A DNA stretch of 64,000 nucleotides from NCBI GenBank assembly GCA_029212415.1, contig JARGOF010000012.1, positions 36,008-100,007 on the forward strand. The letters run 5' to 3'. The notes beneath the pieces are model-generated. The model was not told the DNA's origin. It did no database searches and worked only from the letters and a program-made list of their open reading frames with translations. The position numbers were made by a program, and so were the translations under genes. This document shows positions 62,598 to 64,000 of the stretch, piece by piece. The first letter of the stretch is position 1, and the number at the start of each line of letters is the position of its first letter. Origin of the DNA: Rhizobiaceae bacterium (GTDB lineage: Bacteria; Pseudomonadota; Alphaproteobacteria; Rhizobiales; Rhizobiaceae).

Positions 62598-64000
62598 CTA
62601 TTTCGAAACGCTGTTGATCGCTTCCAGCGCTGCCTGTGCCGCCGCCAATTTGGCAATGGGCACGCGGAAGGGTGAGCAGGACACATAGTCCAGCCCGATC
62701 ATCTCGCAGAAGTGAATCGATTGCGGATCACCACCATGCTCTCCGCAGATGCCGAGCTTGATGTCAGGGCGGGTCGCCCTGCCCTTGTCTGTCGCCATGC
62801 GGATCAATTCTCCAACCCCGTCAATATCGATGGTGACAAAGGGGTCCCGGTCAATGATGCCTTTCTGCTGATAGGTCGTCAGAAATGCCGAGGCGTCATC
62901 GCGGGAAATACCATAGGTTGTCTGGGTCAGATCATTGGTTCCGAAAGAAAAGAACTCGGCGTCTTCGGCAATGCGGTGGGCGCGGATGACGGCCCGGGGC
63001 AATTCGATCATTGTGCCGACCAGATAGTCGACCGTCTGGCCTGCCTCTTCCATCACTTCGCGCGCCACGGCGTCAATGCGCGCCTTGACGAAGCGCAGTT
63101 CCTCGCTCAGGCCAACCAGTGGCACCATGATTTCCGGAACCACCAGTTCACCGCTGTTTTTACCTGCCTCAAGGGCTGCCTCGAATATCGCACGGGCCTG
63201 CATTTCTGCAATCTCGGGATAGGAGACCGCCAATCGGCAGCCACGATGACCAAGCATCGGGTTGAATTCATGCAAGGCCTCTGTTCGCTCGCGCAATTGT
63301 TCAGCGGGCACCCCCATGGCAGCAGCAACTTCGATGATTTCCTCATCTGTCTTTGGCAGGAACTCGTGCAGAGGCGGATCAAGCAGCCGGATTGTCACCG
63401 GCAAGCCGCGCATGATTTCAAAAAGCTCGACAAAATCTGATCGCTGCATCGGCAGCAATTTTGCCAGAGCGGCACGACGACCGATTTCATTGTCAGCCAG
63501 GATCATTTCCCGCATGGCTGTAATGCGATCCCCCTCAAAGAACATGTGTTCCGTGCGGCACAGGCCGATCCCTTCAGCACCGAAGGAACGCGCAGCTCGC
63601 GCATCGGCAGGTGTCTCGGCATTGGTGCGTATCCGCATGCGCCGTGTTTCATCGGCCCACTCCATGATCATGCCAAAGTCACCGGAGAGTTCGGGCTGCA
63701 GCATGGCCACGGCACCCCGGAGGACCTGACCGGTCGAACCGTCAACCGTGATGATATCACCGGCTTTCAGGCGACCACCGACAGTCATCAACATCTGATT
63801 GCGCGTATCAACACGCAAACTGCCGGCCCCTGATACACAAGGTGTTCCCATGCCGCGCGCCACCACGGCTGCGTGGCTTGTCATGCCGCCGCGTGTGGTC
63901 AAGATACCGTCGGCTGCATGCATGCCGTGTATGTCTTCCGGGCTGGTTTCCATACGCACCAGAATGGACTTGCGACCGGCCTCGGCCAGAGCAACGGCTT
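62598..64000 (-). CDS. ppdK: pyruvate, phosphate dikinase, C-terminal part (gene continues past the right edge)
   Basis: About 467 codons open to the window edge, ending at the stop at 62598. They cover the phosphohistidine domain with the catalytic His in RGGMTSHAAVVARGMG, the linker, then the PEP/pyruvate-binding barrel with GIGLCRTEHMFF, LLDPPLHEFLP, GHRGCRLAVSYPE, FFSFGTNDLTQ and GICGEHGGDP with the catalytic Cys region. These match PPDK of about 890 residues rather than PEP synthase. It interconverts pyruvate and PEP. N-terminal ATP-grasp domain is outside the window. Confidence 0.94.
   Translation of the reverse strand, partial: AVALAEAGRKSILVRMETSPEDIHGMHAADGILTTRGGMTSHAAVVARGMGTPCVSGAGSLRVDTRNQMLMTVGGRLKAGDIITVDGSTGQVLRGAVAMLQPELSGDFGMIMEWADETRRMRIRTNAETPADARAARSFGAEGIGLCRTEHMFFEGDRITAMREMILADNEIGRRAALAKLLPMQRSDFVELFEIMRGLPVTIRLLDPPLHEFLPKTDEEIIEVAAAMGVPAEQLRERTEALHEFNPMLGHRGCRLAVSYPEIAEMQARAIFEAALEAGKNSGELVVPEIMVPLVGLSEELRFVKARIDAVAREVMEEAGQTVDYLVGTMIELPRAVIRAHRIAEDAEFFSFGTNDLTQTTYGISRDDASAFLTTYQQKGIIDRDPFVTIDIDGVGELIRMATDKGRATRPDIKLGICGEHGGDPQSIHFCEMIGLDYVSCSPFRVPIAKLAAAQAALEAINSVSK

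Overview
This 64 kb window looks like the chromosome of a free-living, probably marine, metabolically versatile alphaproteobacterium, most likely Hyphomicrobiales or a related order. That placement is an inference from gene content: two TRAP transporters, an IalB-family protein, a KdsA/KdsD lipopolysaccharide pair, a molybdenum hydroxylase with a cytochrome c subunit, and coding GC near 60 percent. Coding is dense and most genes sit in tight operons with ATGA or TGATG overlaps. The exceptions are a repeat-rich stretch at about 16.7-18.2 kb and an AT-richer island at about 28.5-32.9 kb.

Layout. (1) 1-1012: N-terminal part of an autotransporter-like surface protein running off the left edge. 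(2) 1450-9254: a catabolic locus. A minus-strand operon (IlvD-type dehydratase, 3-hydroxyisobutyrate-dehydrogenase-like enzyme, TRAP dctP-dctQ-dctM, MarR regulator) is divergent from a Hyi-like isomerase and a 2-keto-4-pentenoate-hydratase-like enzyme; it probably imports and breaks down a sugar acid or similar organic acid. (3) 9460-14107: three coupled genes for a Tat-exported molybdenum hydroxylase (large subunit, 2Fe-2S subunit, triheme cytochrome c). (4) 14.1-18.2 kb: a heavy-metal P-type ATPase, then decayed sequence with an IS110 fragment, a small orphan gene and a broken REP-type transposase. (5) 18219-27824: a giant autotransporter (about 3200 aa) with about 39 glycine-rich repeats, followed by three back-to-back sets of short tandem repeats and an IalB-family gene.

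(6) 28.7-32.9 kb: an AT-richer defence island between an intact RAYT transposase with terminal inverted repeats and an internally deleted copy of the same element. It holds a small cytidine/dCMP-deaminase-like gene, a vsr gene split by a one-base frameshift, a C5 cytosine methyltransferase and a NaeI-family restriction endonuclease. (7) 32919-42145: a minus-strand operon joining TRAP dctPQM to pyrK, pyrD, an M20 carbamoyl-amino-acid hydrolase, pyrC, pyrE and a small unknown gene, with a divergent XRE regulator. It lacks pyrB and carries a hydrolase suited to N-carbamoyl-aspartate, so I read it as an uptake and degradation pathway for orotate or dihydroorotate; this is the most interesting candidate new system here.

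(8) 42334-48074: sugar kinase plus D-lyxose isomerase, tRNA-Pro(CGG), a GGDEF-EAL protein and a YcaQ-type DNA glycosylase. (9) 48374-53880: a complete homoprotocatechuate meta-cleavage cluster (hpaF, E, D, G, H, I) with a palindromic operator upstream. (10) 53886-64000: PPK2, an LhgO-like oxidase, kdsA-kdsD, bioY, an MBL-fold hydrolase, a DUF1499-type membrane protein, a class III aminotransferase and the C-terminal part of pyruvate phosphate dikinase. All functions are read from sequence motifs and gene order; no database search was run.
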